NCBI RefSeq assembly: GCF_018143015.1
Contig: NC_054755.1
Span: forward strand, 12,564,124 to 12,628,123
Direction: 5' to 3'
DNA length: 64,000 nucleotides
Origin: Lytechinus variegatus
Taxonomy: Eukaryota; Echinodermata; Echinoidea; Temnopleuroida; Toxopneustidae
The notes beneath the pieces were generated by a model. The model ran no database searches. It was not told the origin of the DNA and saw only the letters and a list, made by a program, of their open reading frames with translations. Below, piece after piece: positions 25,501-36,951 of this stretch. The position numbers and the translations under genes were made by a program. Within the stretch, counting starts at the first letter, position 1. The number at the start of each line of letters is the position of its first letter.

Positions 25501-28500
25501 GGAAAGACAAGCATCTTCCTTTTCCTCAAGAACCTATGATGAATATGGTAATTATAGTCAACTCTCCATAAGTCAACCTTCTTCAAGTCCAATTATGGCT
25601 GAAGTCAGAGCAATTTCAAGACCAGGCCCCGTTACATCCAATGGTAACTTGCATAGAATCCTTGATTTTGATTGGCTTATGATCAGTGTTACTGTGTAAG
25701 TTGCCATTGGATGACAAAGTTACCTTAAATTGTAATGAATTCATGCCTTTCTTCATTGGTTCACCCAATGCAATGAAGGATCTTGAAACTCGATTGACAA
25801 TTGCTTGAAAGATGGAAGTATTTTGACTCGCAAATTTGTAGAAGTATTTTGACTCGCAAATTTGCAGTTGGTCAGTAACAAATTTGCAAGTCAAAATACT
25901 TATATCTTTCAAGCAATTGTCAATCAAGGTTTCAAGATCCTTTATTGCATTAGCTGAACCAATGAAGAAAAGCATGAATTCATTGACACCAAAGAATTCA
26001 GGAATAAACATGTAAATGGAATTGCTCAAATTGATGAAATCAAACAAAAAAATTTCTTATGTTTTGCCCTCTCTTTTTGATGTATCTACAGCTATTATTC
26101 CAGGTACAAATACATTCATAGTTATAAGTAACTATTTTACTAATTTTCTGAGCTGAATGGTTTGTCTTTTCATCTTTCAGAGAAAGCCAGTAGCCGGGGA
26201 TATGGTGCTGCCTCAGACAGCTATGGCTCTGCCAGGGACCCTGCTGGTAAGTTTCTATTAACCCCCTCCATACCATAAACTCCTCTAAACCACACTTGGG
26301 ATGAATGGAAAACTGTAGTTTGGGGGAATGAAAGAGTTAAGATGTGATAGAGATCATTTCATGCCATTTGCTTCAATGATAATTGCTCTTGTGAAAAAAA
26401 AAAAAACATTGAGCAAACGACAATCCTAGCCATAATGTACCTTGCCCTAATCTTCACAGGTTTCTAAAAATCTATTTTGAAGTTGAAGCAGAAGTGAATA
26501 TCCCAAAAGCAAATGTGGTCTACAGTAAGAATGCCATGATAAATTTATATATATGTGCACCCATGTATGTGTGCTAACACTTGAAAAAGCAAATGGAAAA
26601 AAGGTTTGCTTTGTAGGGAAAAAATAGAATGAAAGGTGAATCGTAATGAGTGGACTCAAACTAAAATTGTTTATCTTTTGTCCACTTTTTGAGGTGAAAC
26701 ATTTTCACAATCAAGTGTTTCAAAACGAAAAAAATATATCTTACCAAAAAAAGAACATAAAAGTAAGATGATTAGTTAATATGTAAGTAGGGAAAAGAAG
26801 ATTTTTCAAATGTATGAATCCCTTGGTGTCATAACCTATAGAAAATAAAATATGAACGTCGAACAGAAGGGAAGAAAAAATAGGGGTAATACAAGCTTAG
26901 TTCTTAGTTGCTTTTGTCGAAAATATGAGTGAATTAGTATCTTATATCTTGAAAATTAAAAATGTTTGGATCATACAGAGTATGTGTATTGAAATTTTAT
27001 TTACATTTTTGTCAGAAATCTGAAAGACTGATGTCCATGCTATAATTAACTAGATTTCATATGCCATCCACATTCAAGAAATAAAATGAAGATGAAAACT
27101 TAGCACATGCTTTGGAGGCATTGACGTGTCTTTTGTAGTGGAAATTATCCAAGAAAAAAATCCTTGGGCTATGAAATGCTTTAAACTAACTCCATAACTT
27201 CTCAGTTTTCCAATAGTTTGTAAGATTTGCTAGACACATGCTGTGCATTGGATGAAATGTGAACTGTTTACAAAAAATAATTTTAAGTGCAAACTTCAAG
27301 GATAGACCAATAAATTTAGAAACTGTCCTGTATCTAGAAACCACCCCCCCCCCCCTCTGTAAGGAAATAAAAATATATATATGATACTTCTAATGATCAA
27401 GATAATAAAATCAATAGAAAATAATTGGAGGATACTGTAATATATTGAATTTTAAGATGCCAAACCAATCATTTTATAGTTCTTGTGAAATGAATTTAAA
27501 CAATATTCTATTACAATTGAATGATTGGCTTTAATCATGACCGTGGAACTTGACCCGGAGCCTGAAAGGGTACCTGGCAGATTAGTTCCTTGAAACGCTG
27601 AGTGCATAGCAACTGCTCTGCTAAATACAAAATAAAATTATTCTGAATTTATATTGTAGAGCGTTTTGAGGCTTCTGATAAGTGTTATATTTTAGCTAGT
27701 ATAATCATTTAGTATCATTACTTTTGTATAAAAACTGTTTCTCAACCTATGTGCGATATTTCACCTAGTCAGGAGGCCCTTACAGACCACACACAAAAAC
27801 AAACAATGAAAAGAACAAGAATTGCAACTTATACTTATATGAAAATTGAAGATGCAATCGTTGATCAGCAATGAAGGTGGGCATGAAAGCTAAATTACAA
27901 AGCGAAAAGAGACATTGTTAGGTACTGAAAAAGGCACACTGAATTCAATATTAAGAGAGTGATGCAAAGAAACTAAAAAGATCAAAAAGGGTAGTAGACA
28001 TAGCAATGAGTATGTCTCTTGTGTGCTTGAAACGGGAACAGAAATGGGGATGATGAGAAATATGATTACCAAATATTGCCATTTTTGTTAACTTACAACT
28101 TGCATAAGCAGTTTTACATAATAGACTGGTCTTTGTTATTGAAATGCCTTTCAGAATTCTCATTTGTTATATATTACACTTACATGTATCAGTAACTTCA
28201 CGTAGGATTAAAACTATTGAAAACAGTAAAAGGACAAACAAAATAAAATTCATGTTCCTTGAACAGCATGTCTTTAACTATGAATATATTGTACATATAC
28301 TCTTCAACGCTGGAAACCTGGCACACATTGAAATGTACTCGACACCATGGACAAAAAAATTGGCCTCCTGCGATAGGTAAATTGACACATCCTCTGATCG
28401 TCTTTGCGATTTCCTGACACTGACCTACCCCATGCTTGACCCATGTTGTTTCTCCTAAACTCATACAGGAAGCTCATCCAGTTCAAGATCAGCCTTTTCC

Positions 28501-28650
28501 TCTCGCGATCAGTACCCAAGTGGGCGTGGCGATCGTGCCGAAAAGCCCGGGTACGGTGACTCTTACAGAACCGCACCCCAATCCTCCTACGGGGGCCGCT
28601 CTGCCCCCGCCGATAGAAATGGGGGCGGCCGCCCTTACAGCCGTTACTAG
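13535..28650 (+). CDS. RBMX: RRM plus RGG protein, hnRNP G / RBMX-like (15 coding exons)
   Basis: The exons are 13535-13649, 14398-14504, 15276-15391, 15877-16155, 16895-16983, 17407-17499, 19579-19653, 20010-20075, 20896-20973, 22305-22361, 23372-23476, 24186-24399, 25240-25547, 26181-26246 and 28469-28650. They join in one frame to 649 aa. One RRM (about 9-88) has RNP2 VFVSNI (12-17) and RNP1 RGFGFITY (51-58); LMKHRETGESRGF resembles RBMX. Residues 95-205 are RGG/RGAPRG-rich. A long Arg/Ser/Gly/Tyr tail with RDY/DPY repeats ends in PYSRY, like hnRNP G. Family role: nuclear binding of nascent RNA and splicing control. It is longer than human RBMX (391 aa), partly from the triplicated exons 7-9. 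Start chosen: first ATG after the acceptor, directly before the RRM. Another RRM-RGG hnRNP is the main alternative. Confidence 0.85.
14147..14272. mobile_element. Small MITE in intron 1
   Basis: CCAGGGGTGTGTTTCATAAC at the left and TCTTCATGAAACTGGACCCTG at the right are imperfect inverted ends around an AT-rich centre containing TTTTATTGGCTGA. It resembles the TTTCATGAAA class seen several more times in the window. Confidence 0.4.
15473..15690 (+). repeat. Degenerate tandem repeat in intron 3 carrying acceptor-like sites
   Basis: A 55-75-bp unit, TTTTAGGACATGCAGTTGTCCCTACCTACAAATGA then CTTTCCTTCTTTT, recurs about four to five times. Most units hold a pyrimidine-tract-AG sequence (CTTTTAG|GACATGCAG) that looks like a 3' splice site. 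No unit carries coding sequence continuing the RBMX-like frame. Confidence 0.6.
17225..17362. repeat. TAGACCAA-rich degenerate minisatellite (intron 5)
   Basis: The motif AGACCAMNTGG / TAGACCAAG recurs about eight times in 140 bp (for example TAGACCAAGTGGATTTAGAC, AGACCACGTGG, TTTAGACCAAGTCC). The sequence is non-coding. Confidence 0.5.
18607..18773. mobile_element. MITE, CAGGGCCCCATTGCGTAAAAG family
   Basis: It begins CAGGGCCCCATTGCGTAAAA and ends TTTTTATGCAATGGGGCCCTG, with inner inverted blocks of GGTAACTTTTTGCCATCTAATGG type and a central CAGCCAATCAAAATCAAGGA. A partial relative lies at about 25622-25735 in intron 13. Confidence 0.7.
19194..19332. mobile_element. MITE, GGGGAGCGTTTCATGAAAC family
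   Basis: Terminal inverted repeats GGGGAGCGTTTCATGAAACAA and TTGTTTCATGAAATGCTCCCC enclose a 95-bp core with CAGCCAATCAGATGCAAG. A truncated relative sits in the kinase gene at about 61045-61180. Confidence 0.7.
19579..20973 (+). repeat. RBMX: Three tandem copies of one phase-1 exon with flanking intron
   Basis: Exons 7 (19579-19653, 75 nt), 8 (20010-20075, 66 nt) and 9 (20896-20973, 78 nt) encode the same module, GGYxxxGLLPTxxAQWD...EQ. All begin and end in phase 1. Homology extends into the introns: each donor reads CAGG|GTAAAA, followed by a shared stretch (ATGTCATTCTAATTCATATCATTTTGCTTTAGAA and variants). Units arose by segmental tandem duplication of roughly 0.4 kb; the second intron was later enlarged by repeats. 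Confidence 0.85.
20490..20712. mobile_element. Nested TTTCATGAAA-type MITE (intron 8)
   Basis: GAGCGTTTCATCAGCTCTTGTTGT at the left and CTTTCATGAAACACTCCCC at the right bound a segment in which ACAAGTTGTCAGATCTGACAA occurs twice. The duplication suggests insertion of one copy into another, or an internal tandem copy. It is related to 32092-32230. Confidence 0.5.
20974..22304 (+). other. Intron 9 of the RBMX-like gene
   Basis: Its first ~150 bp match the intron sequence after exons 7 and 8. A stretch near 21120-21180 resembles the intron that precedes those exons, but no fourth exon copy follows. The remainder is unremarkable apart from a G run near 21790. Confidence 0.5.
22447..22756. mobile_element. 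MITE, CAGGGTTCCCAC ends with 5-bp TSD (intron 10)
   Basis: A 310-bp element starts CAGGGTTCCCACAG and ends TGTGGGAACCCTG, flanked by CAAGA on both sides (22442-22446 and 22757-22761). The interior is built from GTCATGGAA/TCATGGAAAA motifs. The ends are of hAT type; the 5-bp duplication matches the 844-1016 element. Confidence 0.75.
25060..25185 (-). mobile_element. SINE 3' fragment, minus orientation (intron 12)
   Basis: Read on the minus strand it contains GGGTACCCGGTAGGAAGAAATTCCTCGAATG and GCTAAAGCCAGGGTAATAATA, matching the tail region of the full SINE at 39318-39612 (GGGTACCTGGCAGGAATTTATTCCTTGAAATG...GCTAAAGCCAGGGTAATAATA). Confidence 0.6.
25738..25985. repeat. Long inverted repeat (intron 13)
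   Basis: Left arm ATGAATTCATGCCTTTCTTCATTGGTTCA...GAAAGATGGAAGTATTTTGACTCGCAAATTTG. The right arm is inverted: CAAATTTGCAAGTCAAAATACTT...CAATGAAGAAAAGCATGAATTCAT. The arms are about 100-130 bp with a short centre. The left arm carries a tandem double of GAAGTATTTTGACTCGCAAATTTG, next to the loop. It is preceded by a fragment of the 18607 MITE family. Confidence 0.7.
26247..28468 (+). other. Intron 14 of the RBMX-like gene
   Basis: A 2.2-kb AT-rich intron. A SINE-tail-like piece (GGGTACCTGGCAGATTAGTTCCTTGAAACGCTG) occurs near 27568-27600. No further exon is supported. Confidence 0.5.
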
Positions 28651-29650
28651 ACCAAGAGAAGCCGCTCAAATATCAAGAGAAAATTGAGAGAGAAAAATTC
28701 TGACTGCTATGTCAGGCCCTTTTAAAACATCATTGAGGCATTCGTTGAAGAATGATTTGTAAATAGGAATTGCGTTTTTATGCAATGAATTTATTAGAGG
28801 GAACGATAATGTTATTGATTAGGTGTTTCACGATGTTCTTATTTGTATGAATATTCCAAAATGAAGTAATGATTGTATTGGACTATGTTTAGATAGTGTT
28901 AACATTTAACTGTTCTTAAACAGATTTAAAAGTTCCTTTTTAAAGCTTGATGAGCAATTCCATTTTTCTTTTTTCAAATGTCAAAAAGGTTCTAAAGGCA
29001 AAGTAAATTGAATAACGTCATTCTCAAAACCAACGAAACGGTAAAATTGGTATTGAAAAGAAAAATAACTTGAAGAATATGAATGGAGATATCAATGCCA
29101 CCCCTATAAAACTAAGGTGGAATACATATAAAAGATGTTTGACAATGGAAAAAGTGTATCTGAAAGGAATGAATAGATAAGCTCCACTAACTTGGGCATT
29201 GATATTTTTTTGTCAGGTTATGCATTCACCCAAATGGTATTCATAGTAGATATCTGGCGACCTCCAAAAATTGAATTTTCTTCTCGCCTTTGTCTTAAAT
29301 TGTTGAAAATTACAGAGTGCTGTTGATGAGATGCAATATCATGCTTTTCAACGACAAACAAATAATTGTAATGCATTAATAAAAATAAAAAATGATGTTG
29401 AAAAATAAAAGGATTTATATTTGTTAGCAGCTGCTCGTGCCCGAAAAATATAAACCCCCCAAAATAGATTGAGATCCAATATTTTTTGAAGGTTTATTAT
29501 TTACAAAGGCACAATAATAAAAAAAATAAAACAGAAAATAGGGTTTGGTATTCTGAAGAGTCATGACAAAAAAATGGACAAAGAAACAAGGTTTGTTATT
29601 CCTGACATTCATTACTCTGAAAATAAAATAAGGTGTAACAAGCTGTAACT
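28651..29650 (+). other. 3' UTR of the RBMX-like gene, candidate poly(A) signals
   Basis: Following the stop at 28648-28650 is AT-rich non-coding sequence with a first AATAAA at 29378-29383 and others just after. The UTR could also be longer; the DNA stays similar in texture to about 31 kb. Confidence 0.4.
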
Positions 29651-29846
29651 GGGCAATTCCATGAAATAAGTACGTTTGACCCCCTATATGTGGGACCTTC
29701 ACGAAATTGTGTGTCTGTGATTTTTTCTTTTGACAGTCTGTAATGCTCTCAAATGACCATGACTTTGTCAGTTTATGAAGTGAAGTAAAATTGAGAAAAG
29801 TGGGGGCCGGACGTACAAAAAGGTTGATTATTCTATGGAATTGCCC
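29651..29846. mobile_element. MITE with GGGCAATTCCAT ends and AACT TSD
   Basis: A 196-bp element with ends GGGCAATTCCAT and ATGGAATTGCCC, flanked by AACT at 29647-29650 and 29847-29850. Non-coding interior. Confidence 0.65.
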
Positions 29847-32091
29847 AACTCATAAATGTTGAAAGGGGGGATTTCAAAACTTTGAATTACAAAAGGGAAC
29901 TGCATACAACAACTACATGTAAAACTTTTCATATGTCTGTATAGCCAGAATACTGGAACTGGACATTTGAGAAAAAAATTACTAAAATGCATCAGTCTTA
30001 TTACCCCGAGCAAAAAGTCACATATGATGTGTCCAAAATGGTGAAAGAAGACAGATTACAGCTTTTTCACCTAAAAAGTAGTCAAATTTCAGAAAAGCAA
30101 ATGGACACTTGGTATATTTTGTGCTACTGTAAATTTGTTTATAGGTGTTGTAAATTGAATTAGCAAATCTGTAAACAGTGTATCTTGGCATTATTGCTGT
30201 AATTTCTGCTTTATGTAATAATGAGAAATGGGACTTGATAGAAAAGTTTGTTATGACGATCTGTGTACATATGTATTGGTATCTTGATCTGTTTTTAAAG
30301 AGGCGTGGTAGTAGAGAAAAAAATTGTCATTCAACCGGAAGAAATATATTAGCATAGAAATGGGAAAAATTGAATCTCAAATGGGAAATACAGAATCTCA
30401 AATTTTATTCTAGTACCTGAGAAAAATTGATGACCAGACATGATTTTACAGTAGTTGGAATTTTAATAGCATTATCGTTGTTTGTTCTGTACTTACATGT
30501 AAATTAGTAATACCTATGAGTGGATTCATCGATCTAGCATCTTTCCTCATCCCTCTGTTTGACAACCTATTTTACATGTATAGTTTTATATTTTTGTTAT
30601 TGTACTATTGATTATGTCCAGAAAAAAAAGCATGTTTCAATATCCTGAGGGGAAAATGGAAAGGACAGAAAAAGGAAAAGATGAAAATAATAGATTATAC
30701 AGAGAGTGTAGAAGTGCACCTAAATCAACGCATGCACACAAAAACACACCCACGATATAAAAAAAAATTAAAAGCATGAAGAAAATTGAAAGTGTTGCAG
30801 GGTACATGTATATCCACAAAACACAAAATGAAAGCAAAATGAAAAAGTAAAAGCAAAAGAAAGGAAATTGAAACTAGTGTTTGCAGGTATCTATCACATA
30901 AGATGTATGGATTTTACTCTATTTTTATTATTTTTAAGAAAGTGATCATCAAGTAGTTGTTTTTGTAAGTGCTTTGTATTTAATTATGTATCAAACTTTG
31001 TATATTGTATTGTCACATTTTAGCTTATTGAAGACTGTATTGATAAACTGATGAAGACGAAGAAAAAAAATGTTTGTTATCTTTCATTATTTTAAACACT
31101 CAAGATGATACTAACTTAGCCTGTTGCAATACCAATCAGTACAAAAACATTTATATAGCTTCTTTATTTAACATTAATTACATCAACAATAACAAATACA
31201 TTTTTGGCAGGATAGTTTACGGGGTCTTTTTCTAGAGAATTTCCCCTCAGTCAGCTTTGCATATATCTGAAAGAAAAGCAGTAACAAAATGAAAAAAAAA
31301 ATATTGAAATTTTACCCCCCCCCCTTAATAAGAAAGAGGCTAGGATCATGATTGTTAAAAAAATTGCAACAAACTTTGATACCTTGTCAACTCCAGTGAA
31401 ATATACCCTGCACTCAAGTTAGATTTGGGGGTTTCTAAAGACCTCCTGCTCATACTAAAAATGAAAACCAATGCTTTTGGGGTGAATGTTGTCATGTAAA
31501 CTAAGGAATTCCTTTGCTATTGCACCTGCACAAAGGAACATTTGCTTTGAAGTTAATTTGTCTATGACGTCCAGGAATTTAGTTTTTCCGGAGCTCCTCG
31601 GGCCAAGACACATTGTGTGCAAATTCTATGAAAGAAGTATTTCTCTGGCAGCCTCATGACTTAGAAGTGTCAGCCTTGACTACAAAACATTAATTCACCA
31701 TTATTGCAGCAGGCTTCATAACTAACTAAATCCATTGACCATGTTTTGTTAGATACTCCTTAAATATGGGGGGAAATGAATGAGAAAAAGAAATACATGT
31801 AAAACCCCCTTGTGGGGGTTTTATATCAATTTGCAATCATAAGAAACATTTCTGTAGTAGTGGAATACTCTAAACATGCAATGCATTGTAAATCTACATT
31901 GACAATGTTAGCATAGTTTATATCACGCGTACATCGGTACTAGTATGTAGCAGTGAATTTGGTGAACTTGTCATTGCACTCCTGCTTACAAATAGTGTGA
32001 GCTTTCTCTATTCAGGATCGCAAGGCATCAAATTCTAATTTTACAAACCCATGTGGTCTGGCTATGTAGTGTAGCCAACAGAAAATAATCC
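29847..32091. other. AT-rich non-coding, nothing recognised
   Basis: No gene, structured repeat or RNA gene is seen on either strand. This may include distal 3' UTR of the RBMX-like gene. Confidence 0.4.
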
Positions 32092-32230
32092 AGGGAGCGT
32101 TTCATGAAAGGAAGTGCCAGACATTTTATCAGACAGTTACCATAGTAACAGTGCTTCTCAGCCAATCAAATCAAAGCAAATTGTTGGATCTGACAACTTA
32201 TCGGACAAAAATGTTGATGAAATGCCCCCT
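32092..32230. mobile_element. MITE, GGGAGCGTTTCATGAAA family
   Basis: Ends AGGGAGCGTTTCATGAAAGG and GATGAAATGCCCCCT enclose inverted blocks (TTTATCAGACAGTTAC..., TTGTTGGATCTGACAACTTATCGGACAAAAATG) and a CAGCCAATCAAATCAAAG core. Confidence 0.65.
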
Positions 32231-35200
32231 AGTTTTCCTAAAGGTTTATAAAGTAATATTTTTGTCATTTAATAAAAAGGTTAATGTTTACATCTGGTTC
32301 TTTTTAAGTTGAAATTCAGGAATGGGGATTTTCATTTTGAAATTCTCTCTGATTGCAAAATGTTCTGACCAGTCCTATTCCTGATAGTTTTTGTTCATTT
32401 AGCATACAGCTGTTGAAGTGATAAAAAAAAGAAACATGTTTCAAAATGAATTACAGGTTTGTAAAAGGGTTATACAAAAAGCAAAAAAGGCATTTGTATA
32501 GGTGACACAAAAAGCAAAAAGGTATTTGTAAAAGTGGAACAAAAAGCATTGCTGCCCTTAAGCTGTTTGTAAGTTCAGCAAAACTTTAACAAGTTGATGA
32601 AAATGTTTTAGGGTACCATGTTCCACTTATTTTTATTCCCATTAACTAAAGTTTAAATCTGATCTTTAAAAAAAAATCAAAAGCATTGAAAGAAAGCCAA
32701 TTTGGGGAAATTAATTCAGTCATTAAGCTTTCTCAACACTTGATGATATAAACTGCCTTAAAAAGAGAGAGAGAGATAAATGTTTAAAGATTTTACACTA
32801 CAAGACTTGTGCAGGCTCATGGATAAAAAAGACAGACTGGTTACATGAACCCCCCCCCCCCCCCTTCCAAACAGCACATGTCTATGAATGCAAAAAATTT
32901 CTTTGTAATTTTCTTGTAAGAAAAAAAAATTCTTAAAAGACTAAAATGAAAAATCTTGATCATCATAGATTATTCAAATTTTTTGCAATAATCATATTTA
33001 TCTTCATGATTGCCTCACTACTTGTACTGAAAAAAAAAGTGTGGGGAAAAACTTTGAAAGTCATGAAAGAAAATCTATTTTTTTTTTTGCTGTAATCTTT
33101 TTATAATATATGAGCAAACAGCAAAAACTGAAAGAAAAAAACGCTTGTACAATATGTCGTCATTTGGGTTCCAAAGCTTCACATTTAAGCTCCACAGATT
33201 TGCACATATTTGCAACGTTGTTTATATAACCCAACTCCAATAATTCAGAAGCCGGAGTGTTTACCGACGAAGAAATGTCAATGAGTGTGTTTATGAAATG
33301 TACAAAAGGCAAGTATTTACCTGAAGAGGAGAAAAATGATCACAGAAGGTGAAGTTACATCATCACTCAAGATTACTGATGCAAGAAATTCCGACAAGAT
33401 AATTCAAGAAGAAAAAAAAAGAAATTCAAGAATGGTGGTGAGTATGAAATAGAGAAAGAGAGGGAATAAAATATTCAAGCTCTCTTATTTTCAGAAAAAA
33501 ATATAACACAGGAAACACGCTGAAAACTTCAATTCACATGAAATAAATGAAGTTATTTTCAGCAAAATCTGCACACAATAATCTGGGGCAAATAAAATTG
33601 ATTGAATAGTTTCTATGATGAAACTATTTTCCTAAAAATGTATTGAATTATCTAGAATACTTCAAAAAGAGCAAATGTACATATAAGTTGCTTAATATAT
33701 TTGAAAAAAAAACAAAATTTTACCCAGTGTAAATGATATTGTGAACTGTGTATTTATGTGGAATATCTGAATCTAAGAAGTCTTAAAATTAGTGTAAATT
33801 TTCATAAAATGTCATTTCATTATAGGGGAACAATATATCAAACGTATGGGTAAACAAAGTAACATTTAAATTATGTTTGAAGCACATGGGTTATGGGATT
33901 TAAAAGTTTGCTATTATAGCATAAAATCAAACAGCAGACTCATGAATACTTGTGCATGACTGTGCAAACTTTAAATAGCTCTAGAAAACAAATTGACTTG
34001 ATGTTGCATGTACATGTTAATAATCCTGTACCACTTGAAGGAGGAAATCAAATGTTAACAAAACTATATTTTTCAAAATATAAAAGTTGTTTATACATCT
34101 GGGACTTACATGTAATCTAAGTGGGTATCAAATGTAGCGCAACAAGATACTTCATTTTGACATTTAGCTTGCCATTTGCATAAAATACTTGTACCGTCTT
34201 CAAAGAGACATGTACACTCATGTACATTGTGAAGTGTGTAGGAGTGCAAATATTGACCTGAATTGACCTTTTAGTTGAAGTTGAAAGGTGTAGCCATTTT
34301 CCTTTCAGAATAAAAATGAAGAGTAAGACATGGCTACAATTATACAGACCAAAATTTATCATTCTTCAAGTAAATGGTAACAAAGAAACATCATCATTGG
34401 GGAGAAAAAAAGATGTGTAAACTAAACTTATCATCTAAATGCCAAATGTACATGTAAATTTAGCTTTCTGTTTTTAATCAATCTAGACAAGGAAAAGTGT
34501 GTTGGTTGTGCATTATAAGCATAAAGGTAAATTTAAAAAAAAATTTTTATCAATTTACAAAGAAATGAAAGGAGGGAAATATACAATGGTGTTTCACTAC
34601 TTATTGTAATTATTATTTTCATATATCAGATAGAGATACTTTGAACTCAATGTATCGTAATAAATATATTTTGTTTGCTAACAATGTGTAGAGTAGAGTG
34701 AAAGTTTCCCACTCACTTTTCAAAATGTAAGATAGAAATGTAACACTTCAAGCTTGGTAACAGTTTAAGCCAAAAAGAAATCTCTAAAAGACCCCTCCCT
34801 TTCATGAAATAGAGAATAGAAGATGTTAATTACTGCAGAACATTTTTTTTGAAAAATCACGCTGGGAAATGTGATCTCTAAGAGACAATTTACGGAACAT
34901 GTCAAAATGAAGACATCGGGGCTTGACTGGTCCCATTGGAACCCAGTTTAATTTGCTCAGAACAGATGCACCGAAGAAAATGTAATGAGGCATCTAAACT
35001 GGTTTAGATTAAATAAATTTCATTATTCATATGAGAATATTCCCTTTATATTAATTTTTGAAACTAAAATGACCAAGCTCGAACTATGGATTATGGAAAA
35101 GTGATGTGCATGCAGAATTTCTCAATTTTCTTGATTTTATTGTCCTGTAGCATCATATTATTGTACCATTTGGGGCAGGATGACATATTTGATATCAACT

Positions 35201-35977
35201 TTGCCTTTTGTACAAGTCTTTCCAGTTTCATTTCACTCTAAGCTTGAAACATCATATCGTGAAAATTTAATATTGAAATTTATTACTTCTTATGCAGTTC
35301 AGATTTTCATTCATTCTATTAGTGTGCAGGGATCCGTTCAGTCGAACGCCATCTGAACATGGTTAATGAAAATAACCTATGATGACCCACAACTACTAAA
35401 ATGAGAGTACCGATTTCAATATCTGAAACCCCTTCTATTGACAACCGAGAACAGCCTTGTACAAAGACATACTGAAGCCTGTTAATTTTTGAAATCATTA
35501 CATGGCTACATAAGGAACATTTGAACATGAGTTCCATTTTGAGTTTGATTTTTTGGCTTGCCTTCATTTCTTGTCTTGTCCTATATGCTGCACAATGTCT
35601 TTGTTCAAAGTTGTTCTGCACCTTGTACTGCTGTACTAACATGCATCTTTATTCTGTTTTATTTCGATGATTGAATTTAGGATGACTTGCAGCTGTGGTG
35701 TCATTTGAAAGTGGTACAACATTCACTGCTGCCCTGGTGTAGCAGGTTGTCACGTGACCAGTCACCTGACTACCATTGCAAGTCACATGACTGGATAGCA
35801 GCTGATCTCTAACAGAGAAAGACGACAGAAGAAGGTAAGTGTTCAGAACTTTCAATGAAGTGCATTCCACAGTGTTTACTTGACAACCCCACCCTCCAAC
35901 TCCTACGCAATCAGTGATTTGCCACCTAAATGCCCTACACCAAGACTTATGATCAGAGAAGCTCTAAGTACTCTGCT
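32231..35977. other. AT-rich non-coding stretch
   Basis: No gene is supported. The only notable site is the palindrome GTCACGTGAC at 35749-35758 (E-box of the CLEAR/USF kind), followed 25 bases later by AGTCACATGACT. A C run lies at 32850-32864. Confidence 0.4.
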
Positions 35978-36470
35978 TACACACGCTAAAATTTCCTTAA
36001 CCCCGTACTATAGGTGGGGCTAAATTGCCATTTAGCCCCACTTATAGTACGGGGTTAAGCTTAGCCCACTTTCTTTTTACACAGCATTTTTGCAAAGTGG
36101 GCTAACCCCACCTTTAGTACGGGATTATTTGGCCCTGCAAAAAAGCAGGGTTATCCCAGCAATTGCGGTGCTAAGAGCAATAGTACGGGGTTAAGATCGC
36201 TAGTGTAAAACGAAAGTGGGCTAAGCTTAACCCCGTACTATAGGTGGGGCTAAATGGCAAGTACGAGTGAAGTACTTGTACTACGAATGATCGACAAAAA
36301 CCACTAGTCCGGGGTTAGCGAGTTTCTTGTGTGAATAGCAAGCATTCCTTATCCGTGAATAGCAATAACAGTTTGGCATGTGTGAAGAGGAAAAAAATGG
36401 TACGGGTTAAGGATAGTACAGGGTTAGCAATAGTCCGGGGCTAAGAAAATCCTGTGTAAAAAGGGTATAA
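35978..36470. mobile_element. Palindromic mosaic element (CCCCGTACTATAGGTGGGGCTAA)
   Basis: The outer ends ACACGCTAAAATTTCCTTAACCCCG and (inverse) CCGGGGCTAAGAAAATCCTGTGTAAAA define a ~490-bp element. Inside, TTAACCCCGTACTATAGGTG and its inverse recur, including an almost perfect 65-bp hairpin at 35997-36058 and another copy at 36229-36252. Degenerate forms (AGTACGGGATTA, AGTCCGGGGTTAG, AGTACAGGGTTAG) fill the rest. Confidence 0.6.
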
Positions 36471-36951
36471 GTATTGCAAATCTTTTGGCACCAGGTTTTT
36501 GAAAATCAGAAGAGGAGTCACAAAATCATGGCTCAAATTTTGGCTGATGAGGTATAAAAAGTAGCAGGTGAAATGGTTGATTGTCTAACTGGGATAATGA
36601 TCATTAAATGAATTTTAAAAGATAATTAAATGGGATCCTAAATGGTTGTTTGATTACAAATCATTTACCAAATGATTTGGTTAGAAAATAAGCAATCGTG
36701 AGTTTACAGTGTTAGATACTTTTGGTTATGTTTACAAGCTATAATCAATACAGGTGCTCTTATCTGTGTTGGCGATTTCCATCTTTCTCAGTTTTCAATT
36801 AGTTTTCATTTCACATAGGGTATGTTTCAACAATGACAGTCCATATGTAGATTAATAGTTCATCTTCATTCGAGAGACTTTCTAAATTATTGCTCTCGGC
36901 GACATCTGGAGTTTGGCTTAAATTCATTTTAATATATTTTCTTTGCTTCAG

